The notes beneath the pieces were generated by a model, which had not been told where the DNA came from, ran no database searches, and saw only the letters and a program-made list of their open reading frames with translations. The translations under genes and the position numbers were made by a program. From JAFDVL01 sp043736395 (GTDB lineage Bacteria; Acidobacteriota; Blastocatellia; RBC074): DNA of 14,417 bases. How positions within the stretch are numbered: the stretch's first letter is position 1; each line of letters opens with the position of its first letter. The DNA lies in the NCBI GenBank assembly GCA_043736395.1, contig JAYTCQ010000048.1:1-14417 (forward strand), given 5' to 3'. Shown in pieces: positions 7,682 to 14,285 of this stretch.

Positions 7682-8791
7682 ATGTCGATTAAGCAAAATA
7701 TTTTTTTGATGATCCTTGTTGCAGCCAGCTTCACAGTTGCTCGCGCGCAATCTCAAGTTGCTATTCCTGTTCCGAATCCTATTTCAAAAGCTCCAGTTAA
7801 TCCTCCTGATCTAACCGGTGAAGTCTTACGGATAAATGGCGAATTCCGTTTAGTCATCGTGAATAACGACGAAACCCGCTCATTCACGGGTCAGGTCAAC
7901 CTTTGCTTTAATTTTCAGGCAGAAAATCCAGTTTATTCCAGTTTTAATATCACAGTTGGGCCGCAGCAAAACGTAGTAGCTGCCGTTCGTCCTGCAGGCG
8001 GGAGTGGCGACCAATATTTGATGATTGCCAAATATCCCGATGGCAAAATAATTATCCACAAAATCGCCAATTCAAAAACGAGTTTCGATACGACTTTGCT
8101 TGTCACGAATAACGTTCCCACGCCACCTCCAACGCCAACACTTCCACCAGCAACGGCTGCCGCTCCGTCACCCGTCACGAACAAAAAAGGGCCAATCAAA
8201 GTCAGTCCTAAATTAACCGGCGGCTCCAATGAACATGACCCGTTTTTTCTGGTCTTTGATATTTCCGCACCAGATCAAATCTTTAATGGATCATTAACGA
8301 TTAAAGGGAAAAACCTGGATGATATGAAACCCGTCGGCGTTAACGGCAAAGGTTCCGTTGAATTTAAAATTCCCGATGAATACGAATTTCAAACGATCAG
8401 TTACAAAATGATGGACTCTCGCGGAGAAACCGTCAGCGAAGGAGTGGCAGACTTAAATAAACTTTTTGCCGGTGAAACTGCTGCAATTGGTGAAATCACC
8501 CTTGATAAACCAAATTACAAAGTTGGTGATAAAGCAGAAGTTACCATTGAATTTCTCGGCCCCGCCCCCACTGGCGCGATTATTGAAATTAAGGTAGCCG
8601 AGGCCAGCGGCAGAAATATTTTCAATGATCGCCGAACAGAACCAGCGACTTCTGAATTAAAACCATTAAAAATTACCGTTCCATTAACGGTCAGCGCGAA
8701 AGGCGCGGCGATTCTCGAAGTTAAAATTTTTGATGGTGAATCTAAAGTAATTCTTGATTCCGCAAACACTTCCATCATTGTTCAACAATAA
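7682..8791 (+). CDS. Secreted multidomain beta-sandwich protein of unknown function
   Basis: I do not recognise this 369-residue protein as a named family. Residues 1-22 form a signal peptide (hydrophobic IFLMILVAASFTVA, then RA/Q). The first domain (about 40-142) is beta-rich (FRLVIVNNDETRSFTGQVNL). A proline/threonine/alanine-rich linker follows at 145-168 (PTPPPTPTLPPATAAAP). The second part (about 170-260) is again beta-rich. The last 105 residues begin ITLDKPNYKVGDKAEVTIEF, which resembles the opening of Ig-like or macroglobulin MG2-type domains. It is probably an extracellular or surface protein with a flexible linker; no catalytic motif is visible. GGGGGAG at 7672-7678 lies only 3 bases before the ATG, a close but usable spacing. 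It shares general character, not obvious sequence, with the secreted protein upstream. Confidence 0.75.
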   Translation: MSIKQNIFLMILVAASFTVARAQSQVAIPVPNPISKAPVNPPDLTGEVLRINGEFRLVIVNNDETRSFTGQVNLCFNFQAENPVYSSFNITVGPQQNVVAAVRPAGGSGDQYLMIAKYPDGKIIIHKIANSKTSFDTTLLVTNNVPTPPPTPTLPPATAAAPSPVTNKKGPIKVSPKLTGGSNEHDPFFLVFDISAPDQIFNGSLTIKGKNLDDMKPVGVNGKGSVEFKIPDEYEFQTISYKMMDSRGETVSEGVADLNKLFAGETAAIGEITLDKPNYKVGDKAEVTIEFLGPAPTGAIIEIKVAEASGRNIFNDRRTEPATSELKPLKITVPLTVSAKGAAILEVKIFDGESKVILDSANTSIIVQQ

Positions 8792-8807
8792 AACTACATT
8801 CGCAAAT

Positions 8808-8821
8808 ATTGTTTAAACAAT
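8808..8821. promoter_or_regulatory. Perfect 14-base AT-rich palindrome
   Basis: ATTGTTTAAACAAT is perfectly self-complementary. It lies 16 bases after the stop of the secreted protein and about 75 bases before the TATAAT box of the next gene. It could be an operator or part of a weak terminator, but there is no second copy in the window to support either role. Confidence 0.25.
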
Positions 8822-8896
8822 GACTTGCAACGCAACATTTTTGTGTGAGCAAATGAAACTATCCCGTTGTAACTACTCAATTCGCTAAAGATAAGG

Positions 8897-8902
8897 TATA
8901 AT
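8897..8902 (+). promoter_or_regulatory. -10 box upstream of the zinc-ribbon gene
   Basis: A perfect TATAAT (8897-8902) lies 71 bases upstream of the ATG at 8974. The position expected for a -35 box at 17-base spacing holds only TACTCA. A TTGTAA at 8867-8872 is too far away (24 bases). The strong -10 box supports a separate promoter for this gene. Confidence 0.5.
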
Positions 8903-8973
8903 GCCCAATTAGTTCTGATTCCGAAAACTGACCTAAAGAATTATTTAATTACTTCCTTGGTATTTGTAAAAAT

Positions 8974-9366
8974 ATGATAAATGCAATTGGTATTGTGAAA
9001 AAATTAGGGCCAGGAGACGATGTAGATACGAAATGTGGCAAATGTAAAGACGTTCGAAGCCACGTGATTGTCGCGGTAGGTGATACCGGTCAAATCACTA
9101 GAGTTCGCTGTGCAACCTGCCAGGGTGAACATAATTATAAAGCCCCTTCTGACAAACCGAAACGAGCTGCGAGTACGCGCACTCCGCGTTCTTCTGAAGT
9201 CGTAGCAAACGGGCCGACAAAAATCTATTCTCCACAACAGCGCTTCAAAGTTGGCGATCAAATTTCTCATCATACTTTCGGCCTCGGACTTGTCCATGAC
9301 GTCCGTGAAAGAAAAATTGATGTGAAGTTTGGACGCGACGCCAAAGTTTTGATTCATCTGGGCTAA
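8974..9366 (+). CDS. Zinc-ribbon protein with C-terminal Tudor-like (UvrD-tail-like) domain
   Basis: The 130-residue protein has no signal peptide and no name that I recognise. The N-terminal half carries two CxxC pairs (Cys21, Cys24, Cys46, Cys49), a zinc-ribbon arrangement. A basic, Ser/Thr-rich linker (about 57-85, KPKRAASTRTPRSS) follows. The C-terminal 40 residues (FKVGDQISHHTFGLGLVHDV, then KIDVKFG and KVLIHLG) match the pattern FxxGDxVxHxxFGxGxV...VxFxxxxKxL. That pattern is known from the C-terminal Tudor-like domain of UvrD/PcrA helicases and from CarD-like RNA-polymerase-binding modules. A nucleic-acid or RNA-polymerase-associated role is therefore plausible, but this is inference. 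No Shine-Dalgarno precedes the ATG. The stop overlaps the opposite-strand gene's stop by 4 bases. Confidence 0.75.
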   Translation: MINAIGIVKKLGPGDDVDTKCGKCKDVRSHVIVAVGDTGQITRVRCATCQGEHNYKAPSDKPKRAASTRTPRSSEVVANGPTKIYSPQQRFKVGDQISHHTFGLGLVHDVRERKIDVKFGRDAKVLIHLG

Positions 9367-9968
9367 AGACACTTCAATCGAGAAATAAGAAACTCCCTTG
9401 CCAGCATCAACGATTTTCCGCGATGACTGCTAAGGGATTTTTCTGTTCGATCCAGCTCTGCAAATGTTTTTCCTGAATTCACATCTTGAAAGATCGAATC
9501 GTACCCAAATCCATTCTCGCCACGCGAAGCCTGCGCAATCACACCTAGAGCAACACCTTCAAACGTTTTTGTACCATCCTCAAAGCCGGTAATCGCTATA
9601 CTACAAACAAACCGAGCGCCACGATTTTCTATCGGAATACTCAGTAAATCAGCGAGTAGCTTGATGACCCGATCCGCGTCCGTCGCGTCTTCTCCTGCAA
9701 AGCGTGCCGAATAAATTCCTGGCGCGCCATTCAAAGCGTCTACTTCCAAACCCGAATCATCCGCCAGCGATAAAATTCCCGTTTGCGCAAAATAATATTC
9801 AGATTTGATAATCGCGTTTTCGGTGAAGGTGCTTCCCGTTTCTTCAACGACTTCGTAACTTTCAGGCAAATCACTAAGCCCGATCACCTGATACGGCAGG
9901 CCTTCGAGTAAGGAAGTAATTTCTTTGATTTTTCCGGGATTAGTTGTGGCGATCAAGAGTTTTGTCAT
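9363..9968 (-). CDS. rdgB: Non-canonical purine NTP pyrophosphatase (RdgB/HAM1 family)
   Basis: The 201-residue product hydrolyses ITP, dITP and XTP to the monophosphates plus pyrophosphate, cleaning the nucleotide pool in the cytoplasm. Family signatures are all present: IATTNPGK (6-13), TFTENAIIKS (48-56, nucleotide-binding region), LADDSGLEVDAL (68-79, catalytic Asp pair), GIYSARFAG (84-92), GFGYDSIF (153-160) and the closing EKSLSSHRGKSL (176-187). The length is typical. The start is placed at ATG 9968, where the canonical N-terminus MTKLLIATTNPGK begins. An in-frame GTG-type start at 10034 would translate 22 extra residues read straight from a palindromic repeat and is unlikely. There is no clear Shine-Dalgarno: the hairpin repeat at 9981-10000 ends 13 bases before the ATG. 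The gene ends tail-to-tail with the zinc-ribbon gene. Confidence 0.93.
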   Translation of the reverse strand: MTKLLIATTNPGKIKEITSLLEGLPYQVIGLSDLPESYEVVEETGSTFTENAIIKSEYYFAQTGILSLADDSGLEVDALNGAPGIYSARFAGEDATDADRVIKLLADLLSIPIENRGARFVCSIAITGFEDGTKTFEGVALGVIAQASRGENGFGYDSIFQDVNSGKTFAELDRTEKSLSSHRGKSLMLAREFLISRLKCL

Positions 9969-9976
9969 CGGGATAT

Positions 9977-10002
9977 GTAGCGCAAACTTTCCAGTTTGCG
10001 TC
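9977..10002. repeat. Hairpin repeat, copy 1 (leader of rdgB)
   Basis: CGCAAACT (9981-9988) and AGTTTGCG (9993-10000) form a perfect 8-base stem with a TTCC loop. Read on the minus strand the core is GCAAACTGGAAAGTTTGC, the same 18 bases as in copy 2 at 10086-10103. It lies directly upstream of the rdgB start and would fold in the leader RNA. Confidence 0.75.
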
Positions 10003-10084
10003 TTTCCATTACTGTTAATTTGCAGAGTAACCATAGCCGCTCAGAGTTGATTAGCTTTAACTGGAAGTAAATTGGTTGCGACAA

Positions 10085-10104
10085 GGCAAACTGGAAAGTT
10101 TGCC
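10085..10104. repeat. Hairpin repeat, copy 2 (between rdgB and the methyltransferase gene)
   Basis: GGCAAACT (10085-10092) and AGTTTGCC (10097-10104) form a perfect 8-base stem with a GGAA loop. The central 18 bases are identical to copy 1 but in inverted orientation, and only the outermost base pair differs (G-C against C-G). This covariation suggests selection for the hairpin. It ends 6 bases before the stop codon of the minus-strand methyltransferase gene and has no T-run. Confidence 0.75.
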
Positions 10105-10110
10105 GTACGT

Positions 10111-10923
10111 TTAAGCAGTAGCTTTGACTAAAGTAACCTTAAAAGAAGCATCGAATTTTTCATCTTCGCGGACGCGATCAATCACTTCCATCAGCTTAGC
10201 TTTAACGCGCTCACGTTGATCTTCTTCGACAATGGCAAGCCAATCATCCAGAAAATAGCTTTCGATGATCGGGTCTTCAATAAAAGATTTTCCGTCATCG
10301 AAAAGTAATTCGCATTTAATCGTTGTGGATTCAACGGAGCGGAATCCGGCATCTTTCACAAATTGTTCGGCTTCATCCACAGTCACGCGATCGAGAATTA
10401 AATCTTCCAGTTTTTCAGTCGGTAGATCGGCCTCAAATAAGGCTTCCCAATATACGGAAAAGAATTCGTCAAAAGTGCCCCGCGTCGCAGTCTTTAAAAC
10501 AAAGGTTGCGTCTTCAAGGCAGGTCTTTTTCAAATCGGACAAAATTAATTCCAAATCATCCTGTAGCTGTCTTGGCGTGAATAAGGAAACATCAAGTATC
10601 GCTACGTCAAAGGCGCGTTCAAGGCTGCTGATGGAATCGAGTGGCGCCTGAATAAATTTCAGGTTTTCAAGGTTTTTTATCGAGTTTTTACCGAGCGCAA
10701 GTTTTAATCGTTCCTTGTCTTCTTCGACGGCGACGACTTCACCGCGATCCCCCATTTTTACAGCGAGATCGAACGCGAAAGTTCCGGTGCCACATCCGGC
10801 GTCTAGAATTCTCCCGCTTTTCGGTAATTTGAGAATTTCTTCCAACGCAGCGTCAAACGCTTCGCGCCAGTTCGGAACAATGTACAGATCGTAGATAAAG
10901 GCTAATTCTTTGGCGGTTTTCAT
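10111..10923 (-). CDS. Class I SAM-dependent methyltransferase
   Basis: The 270-residue cytoplasmic protein has a Rossmann-type methyltransferase core. Motif I is ILDAGCGTGTFAFDLA (39-54), the SAM-binding glycine-rich loop. Acidic motif II follows in EVVAVEEDKERL (62-73), and a motif IV-like strand appears in FDVAILDVSLF. The N-terminal helix (ELAFIYDLYIVPNWREAFDAAL) resembles that of UbiE/Met-10-like small-molecule methyltransferases. The C-terminal 120 residues are helical and acidic and give no clue to the substrate. The ATG at 10923 is the first in frame and only 52 bases from the divergent subtilase start, so the two genes probably share a divergent promoter region. Substrate unknown. 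Confidence 0.8.
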   Translation of the reverse strand: MKTAKELAFIYDLYIVPNWREAFDAALEEILKLPKSGRILDAGCGTGTFAFDLAVKMGDRGEVVAVEEDKERLKLALGKNSIKNLENLKFIQAPLDSISSLERAFDVAILDVSLFTPRQLQDDLELILSDLKKTCLEDATFVLKTATRGTFDEFFSVYWEALFEADLPTEKLEDLILDRVTVDEAEQFVKDAGFRSVESTTIKCELLFDDGKSFIEDPIIESYFLDDWLAIVEEDQRERVKAKLMEVIDRVREDEKFDASFKVTLVKATA

Positions 10924-10975
10924 AATCGGCGAATAGTACCGAATTCAGTAAAGAATCAGCAAGTCAGTTGACGAA

Positions 10976-12325
10976 ATGATGAAGTTATTCAAAACTCCAA
11001 GCGTGCTAATTACTATCTGTCCAATTTGTAATCGTGAAGTTGAAGCGCTACGTCATGCCGAGCCTCACCATCTAAAAACGTTAATTCAAATCAACGTCCC
11101 CAACTGGCAACCTGAAGACAAACTCTGCACCGCTTGCTTCGATTTATTTCATCAAGCTGACGAACGCAATCGAACCAGTGATAAAATTTTTCACGATGGA
11201 GCCTACCACATTTTACCGACTCCGGTTCGCGTCGGAGCGAATGAAAAGTTCGCCGGACGTGGAGTCACGATTGCGTTTTTGGATTCTGGATTTTATCCGC
11301 ACGACGATCTCATCAAACCGCACAATCGAATCAAGCACTACGTCAATATCGCCAATAAAAATGCGGCTGCGGATGAGTATTTCAAACCCGACAATTCGAG
11401 TTGGCACGGGATGATGACTTCTGTTGTCGCCTGCGGAAACGGATATTTATCGAATGGAAATTATCGCGGAATTGCGAATGAAGCCAGTGTGGTTCTGGTG
11501 AAAGTCGGGACTGCTTCGCGCATTCATCATCAGGACATTACAGAAGGATTACGCTGGGTTATCGCGCATCAAAAAGAATTTGATATTCGCATCGTAAATC
11601 TGAGCTGCGGCGGAGATTTCGAAGCATCGTATTTAACCGATGAACTTTCACAGGTTGCGGAAGCAGCAGTCAAAGCTGGATTAATTCTCGTGTGTGCAGC
11701 GGGCAATTCAGGAAATACAAAAACACATGCCGTCCTGCCACCGGCCTCTGCCCCAGCAGTCATCACTGTCGGCGGTGTTAACGATCATAATACGCTTGAA
11801 TTCGACGATAATGAACCGTTTCATTCATCGTACGGTCCAACAATTGATGGCTTGCAAAAACCTGAAATCATCGCGCCCAGTATCTGGTTAGCCGCTCCGA
11901 TTTTGCCCGGTACACCCACTGCCGAAGAAGCGGAATTGATTTCGTTATTGCACGATGCCCCTGATCACCAGCTCCGGGATTTATTACAGGCACATCAGGG
12001 AATAAATGCAGAACTAGACGCGGCAGTCGAACTTCCACCTTATCTAATTCGTCAACTCATCAATATCAAAGCGCACGATACAAACATCATTGATGGAAAT
12101 TATAAACATGTTGACGGCACCAGTTTTGCCGCACCGATTGTCTCTTCTGTCATCGCGCAAATGCTCGAAGCGAATCCAAATTTATCTCCACAACAAGTGA
12201 AACGAATTTTGATTGATACCGCGATTCGGCTAAAAAATATTGAGGTAAATCGGCAAGGCTGGGGAATGATTATCGCCGGACGTGCAGTGGAAGCGGCATT
12301 GGATATATTTTCAACTACGAAATAA
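10976..12325 (+). CDS. Cytoplasmic S8 family serine peptidase (subtilase) with N-terminal zinc-binding-type motif
   Basis: The 449-residue protein is a subtilisin-like serine protease. The triad is visible: Asp103 in VTIAFLDSGFYPHDD, His144 in SSWHGMMTSVVA and Ser383 in DGTSFAAPIV. The oxyanion Asn244 lies in AAGNSGN. There is no signal peptide and no classic inhibitor propeptide. Instead the first 60 residues hold two CxxC pairs (CPIC 15-18 and CTAC 51-54), which look like a zinc ribbon. About 80 mostly helical residues (300-377, TAEEAELISLLHDAPDHQLR onward) are inserted before the Ser motif. The protein is therefore probably intracellular, with a metal-binding targeting or regulatory head. 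No good Shine-Dalgarno is seen; ATGs at 10976 and 10979 are equally possible. It is divergent from the methyltransferase gene and 40 bases ahead of the aldo/keto reductase gene, probably in one transcript. Confidence 0.88.
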   Translation: MMKLFKTPSVLITICPICNREVEALRHAEPHHLKTLIQINVPNWQPEDKLCTACFDLFHQADERNRTSDKIFHDGAYHILPTPVRVGANEKFAGRGVTIAFLDSGFYPHDDLIKPHNRIKHYVNIANKNAAADEYFKPDNSSWHGMMTSVVACGNGYLSNGNYRGIANEASVVLVKVGTASRIHHQDITEGLRWVIAHQKEFDIRIVNLSCGGDFEASYLTDELSQVAEAAVKAGLILVCAAGNSGNTKTHAVLPPASAPAVITVGGVNDHNTLEFDDNEPFHSSYGPTIDGLQKPEIIAPSIWLAAPILPGTPTAEEAELISLLHDAPDHQLRDLLQAHQGINAELDAAVELPPYLIRQLINIKAHDTNIIDGNYKHVDGTSFAAPIVSSVIAQMLEANPNLSPQQVKRILIDTAIRLKNIEVNRQGWGMIIAGRAVEAALDIFSTTK

Positions 12326-12365
12326 ACTGAGTCCTCATCAATCGGTGTAATAAATAGGAATACTT

Positions 12366-13361
12366 ATGCAGAAACGCAAACTTGGAAAAAGTAATTTAGA
12401 AGTATCAGCCATCGGGCTTGGCTGTATGGGAATGAGTTTTGGCTACGGCCCGGCGCACGACAAACAGGAAATGATTTCAGTTCTTCGCGCTGCCGTCGAA
12501 CGTGGCGTCACGTTTTTTGATACGGCTGAAGCTTATGGTCCATTCACCAACGAAGAATTACTCGGCGAAGCATTCGCGTCCATTCGTGATCAAGTGGTGA
12601 TCGCTACGAAATTCGGATTTAAAGAAGGTACTCCCCTTGCCGGACTCGATAGCACCCCAGAACGCATCCGTTTGGTTGCCGAACAATCATTGAAGCGTTT
12701 GCAGACAGATCGAATAGACTTGTTCTATCAACATCGTGTTGATCCAAATGTTCCCATCGAAGACGTAGCCGGAACTGTGAAGGATTTGATTCAGGATGGA
12801 AAGGTCAAACACTTTGGACTTTCAGAAGCGGGAGCGGACTCGATTCGTCGCGCACACGCAGTGCAACCTGTGACTGCGCTACAAAGCGAATATTCATTGT
12901 GGTGGCGCGAACCTGAAGTTGAAATCCTGCCGACGCTCGAGGAACTCGGCATCGGATTTGTTCCGTTTAGCCCGTTGGGCAAGGGTTTTTTGACGGGAAA
13001 GATTGATGAAAATACGACGTTTGACAGCACGGATTTCCGTAACATCGTGCCGCGCTTTACGCCGGAAAATCGGAAAGTGAATCAGGTCGTGGTGGATTTA
13101 GTCAGCGAGATTGCACGACGCAAAAATTCGACTCCGGCACAGATCGCGCTCGCTTGGGTGTTAGCACAAAATGCCCCTCAGAGAGTTGAGATCGCTCCTA
13201 TTCCCGGCACGACGAAGCTGCATCGCCTGAAAGAAAATCTTGGCGCGGCGGACTTCGAACTGACGGCGGATGATCTGCGAGAAATCGAAAGTGCGGCGTC
13301 GAAGATTACCGTACACGGAGATCGCTATCCGGCAGCGATGCAAAAGATGATCAATCGCTAA
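12366..13361 (+). CDS. Aldo/keto reductase
   Basis: The 331-residue cytoplasmic enzyme is an NADPH-dependent aldo/keto reductase with a TIM-barrel fold. The catalytic tetrad is complete: Asp52 and Tyr57 in FFDTAEAYGPF, Lys82 in VIATKFGF and His123 in DLFYQHRVD. The signature GKVKHFGLSE, the YSLWWR segment and FSPLGKGFLTG follow in the usual order, and the cofactor-binding end IAPIPGTTKLHRLKEN is present. The length and N-terminus (MQKRKLGKSNLEVSAIGLGCMGM) match the AKR13-like group often annotated as oxidoreductases of unknown substrate. AGGAA (12356-12360) lies 5 bases before the ATG. It follows the subtilase by 40 bases with no terminator between them, so co-transcription is likely. Confidence 0.92.
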   Translation: MQKRKLGKSNLEVSAIGLGCMGMSFGYGPAHDKQEMISVLRAAVERGVTFFDTAEAYGPFTNEELLGEAFASIRDQVVIATKFGFKEGTPLAGLDSTPERIRLVAEQSLKRLQTDRIDLFYQHRVDPNVPIEDVAGTVKDLIQDGKVKHFGLSEAGADSIRRAHAVQPVTALQSEYSLWWREPEVEILPTLEELGIGFVPFSPLGKGFLTGKIDENTTFDSTDFRNIVPRFTPENRKVNQVVVDLVSEIARRKNSTPAQIALAWVLAQNAPQRVEIAPIPGTTKLHRLKENLGAADFELTADDLREIESAASKITVHGDRYPAAMQKMINR

Positions 13362-13386
13362 GCAAAAAAACTATGATTGTTTGTTT

Positions 13387-13524
13387 CGTAAAAATGTTTC
13401 TCATCGTAACGTTACACGGGGAAATTATCTGAGCCTTGGCGCAAGCTACGTGCGCGGAGCCGCGATCACTCCGCGTGTGGCAGATGCGCTGACGTTGAGT
13501 GCGAACTGGGGAATGTATTTTTAA
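13387..13524 (+). pseudogene. Remnant of an outer-membrane beta-barrel C-terminus
   Basis: One frame in the AKR-methyltransferase gap reads as the end of a beta-barrel protein. It shows NVTRGNYLSLGASYVRG, then AAITPRVADALTLSANWGMYF with only one stop, TAA at 13522-13524. Alternating hydrophobic and polar residues, paired strands with a short turn, and a terminal aromatic Phe are hallmarks of the last strands of outer-membrane proteins. No start codon with a ribosome-binding site precedes it in frame, and the rest of the protein is absent; upstream is the intact aldo/keto reductase gene. I infer a deletion remnant. It could be coincidence, but the C-terminal pattern is specific. Confidence 0.6.
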
Positions 13525-13588
13525 TTTTTGACGGAAATGCCTTTGTTAAGGGGTTCGCGAGATAAACTTGGGCTGAAAGGAATTGTGT

Positions 13589-14227
13589 ATGGATAAATAT
13601 CAAATCACTACAGATACCTTCAACCGACTGGCACAGCGTTATCAGGACAAGTATATGGACTTGGACTTGTATAACGATACATACGATCTTTTTTGCAGTT
13701 GCGTTGATAAAGTACAGTCTGAAGTACTTGACGTTGCGTGCGGACCAGGAAACATCACGAGGTATCTTTTAGCCAAGCGACCAGACTTCCAAATTCAAGG
13801 TATTGATTTGGCACCGAACATGATCGAGCTTGCGCAAATCAACAATCCGAACGCTGCATTTCGAGTTATGGATGGTCGGCATCTCGCTTCGCTAAGCCAG
13901 CGATTTGACGCGATCATCTGTGGATTTTATCTGCCATACTTATCGAAGGATGATGCCGAGCAATTTATTCGTGATGCCTCAGAGCTATTGCATCCTCAAG
14001 GCATTCTTTATTTAAGCGGAATGGAAGGCGACGAAAAGAATTCTGGTTTCCCCGAATCAGTTTCCGGGGACAAGGTTTACATCCACTATCACGACACTAG
14101 GCATTTGTCGGATGTTTTAAAGACCGAAGGTTTTGAAATAGTTGATCTCCGTTACAAATATGGTCCGGAACAAAGTACAATGGTAACAAAAGATTTTTTC
14201 ATTATTGCCAAGCTGACCGTGTCGTAG
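13589..14227 (+). CDS. Class I SAM-dependent methyltransferase
   Basis: The 212-residue cytoplasmic protein is a compact Methyltransf_25/11-type enzyme. Motif I is VLDVACGPGNITRYLL (46-61), followed by motif II Asp73 in IQGIDLAPNMIELA. An Asp in FRVMDGRHLASL (Asp95) probably contacts the adenine, and motif IV is RFDAIICGFYLPYL. The usual ELLHPQGILYLS post-core strand is present. The N-terminus (TFNRLAQRYQDKYMDLDLY) is typical of small-molecule methyltransferases. The ATG at 13589 is chosen because AAAGGAA (13576-13582) lies 6 bases ahead; an in-frame TTG at 13583 would overlap the spacer. The substrate is unknown. It is not similar enough to the methyltransferase at 10111 to suggest a recent duplication. 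Confidence 0.87.
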   Translation: MDKYQITTDTFNRLAQRYQDKYMDLDLYNDTYDLFCSCVDKVQSEVLDVACGPGNITRYLLAKRPDFQIQGIDLAPNMIELAQINNPNAAFRVMDGRHLASLSQRFDAIICGFYLPYLSKDDAEQFIRDASELLHPQGILYLSGMEGDEKNSGFPESVSGDKVYIHYHDTRHLSDVLKTEGFEIVDLRYKYGPEQSTMVTKDFFIIAKLTVS

Positions 14228-14285
14228 GTAAAAAACTGATTCTCGAAAAAAGAGCCACGCAACTGAAACTCTGAGGAGCAAATTT

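Noticed and set aside
9004..9372. 122-codon open frame on the minus strand opposite the zinc-ribbon gene
   Set aside because: It lies wholly antisense to a gene with clear CxxC and Tudor-like motifs, and its own translation shows no recognisable domain or ribosome-binding site.
9969..10034. 22-residue N-terminal extension of RdgB
   Set aside because: It is a translation of the hairpin repeat, and the conserved N-terminus of the family begins at 9968.
10976..13361. A defence or toxin system built from the divergent methyltransferase, subtilase and reductase
   Set aside because: Each belongs to a common housekeeping-type family, and nothing in the sequence links them beyond proximity.
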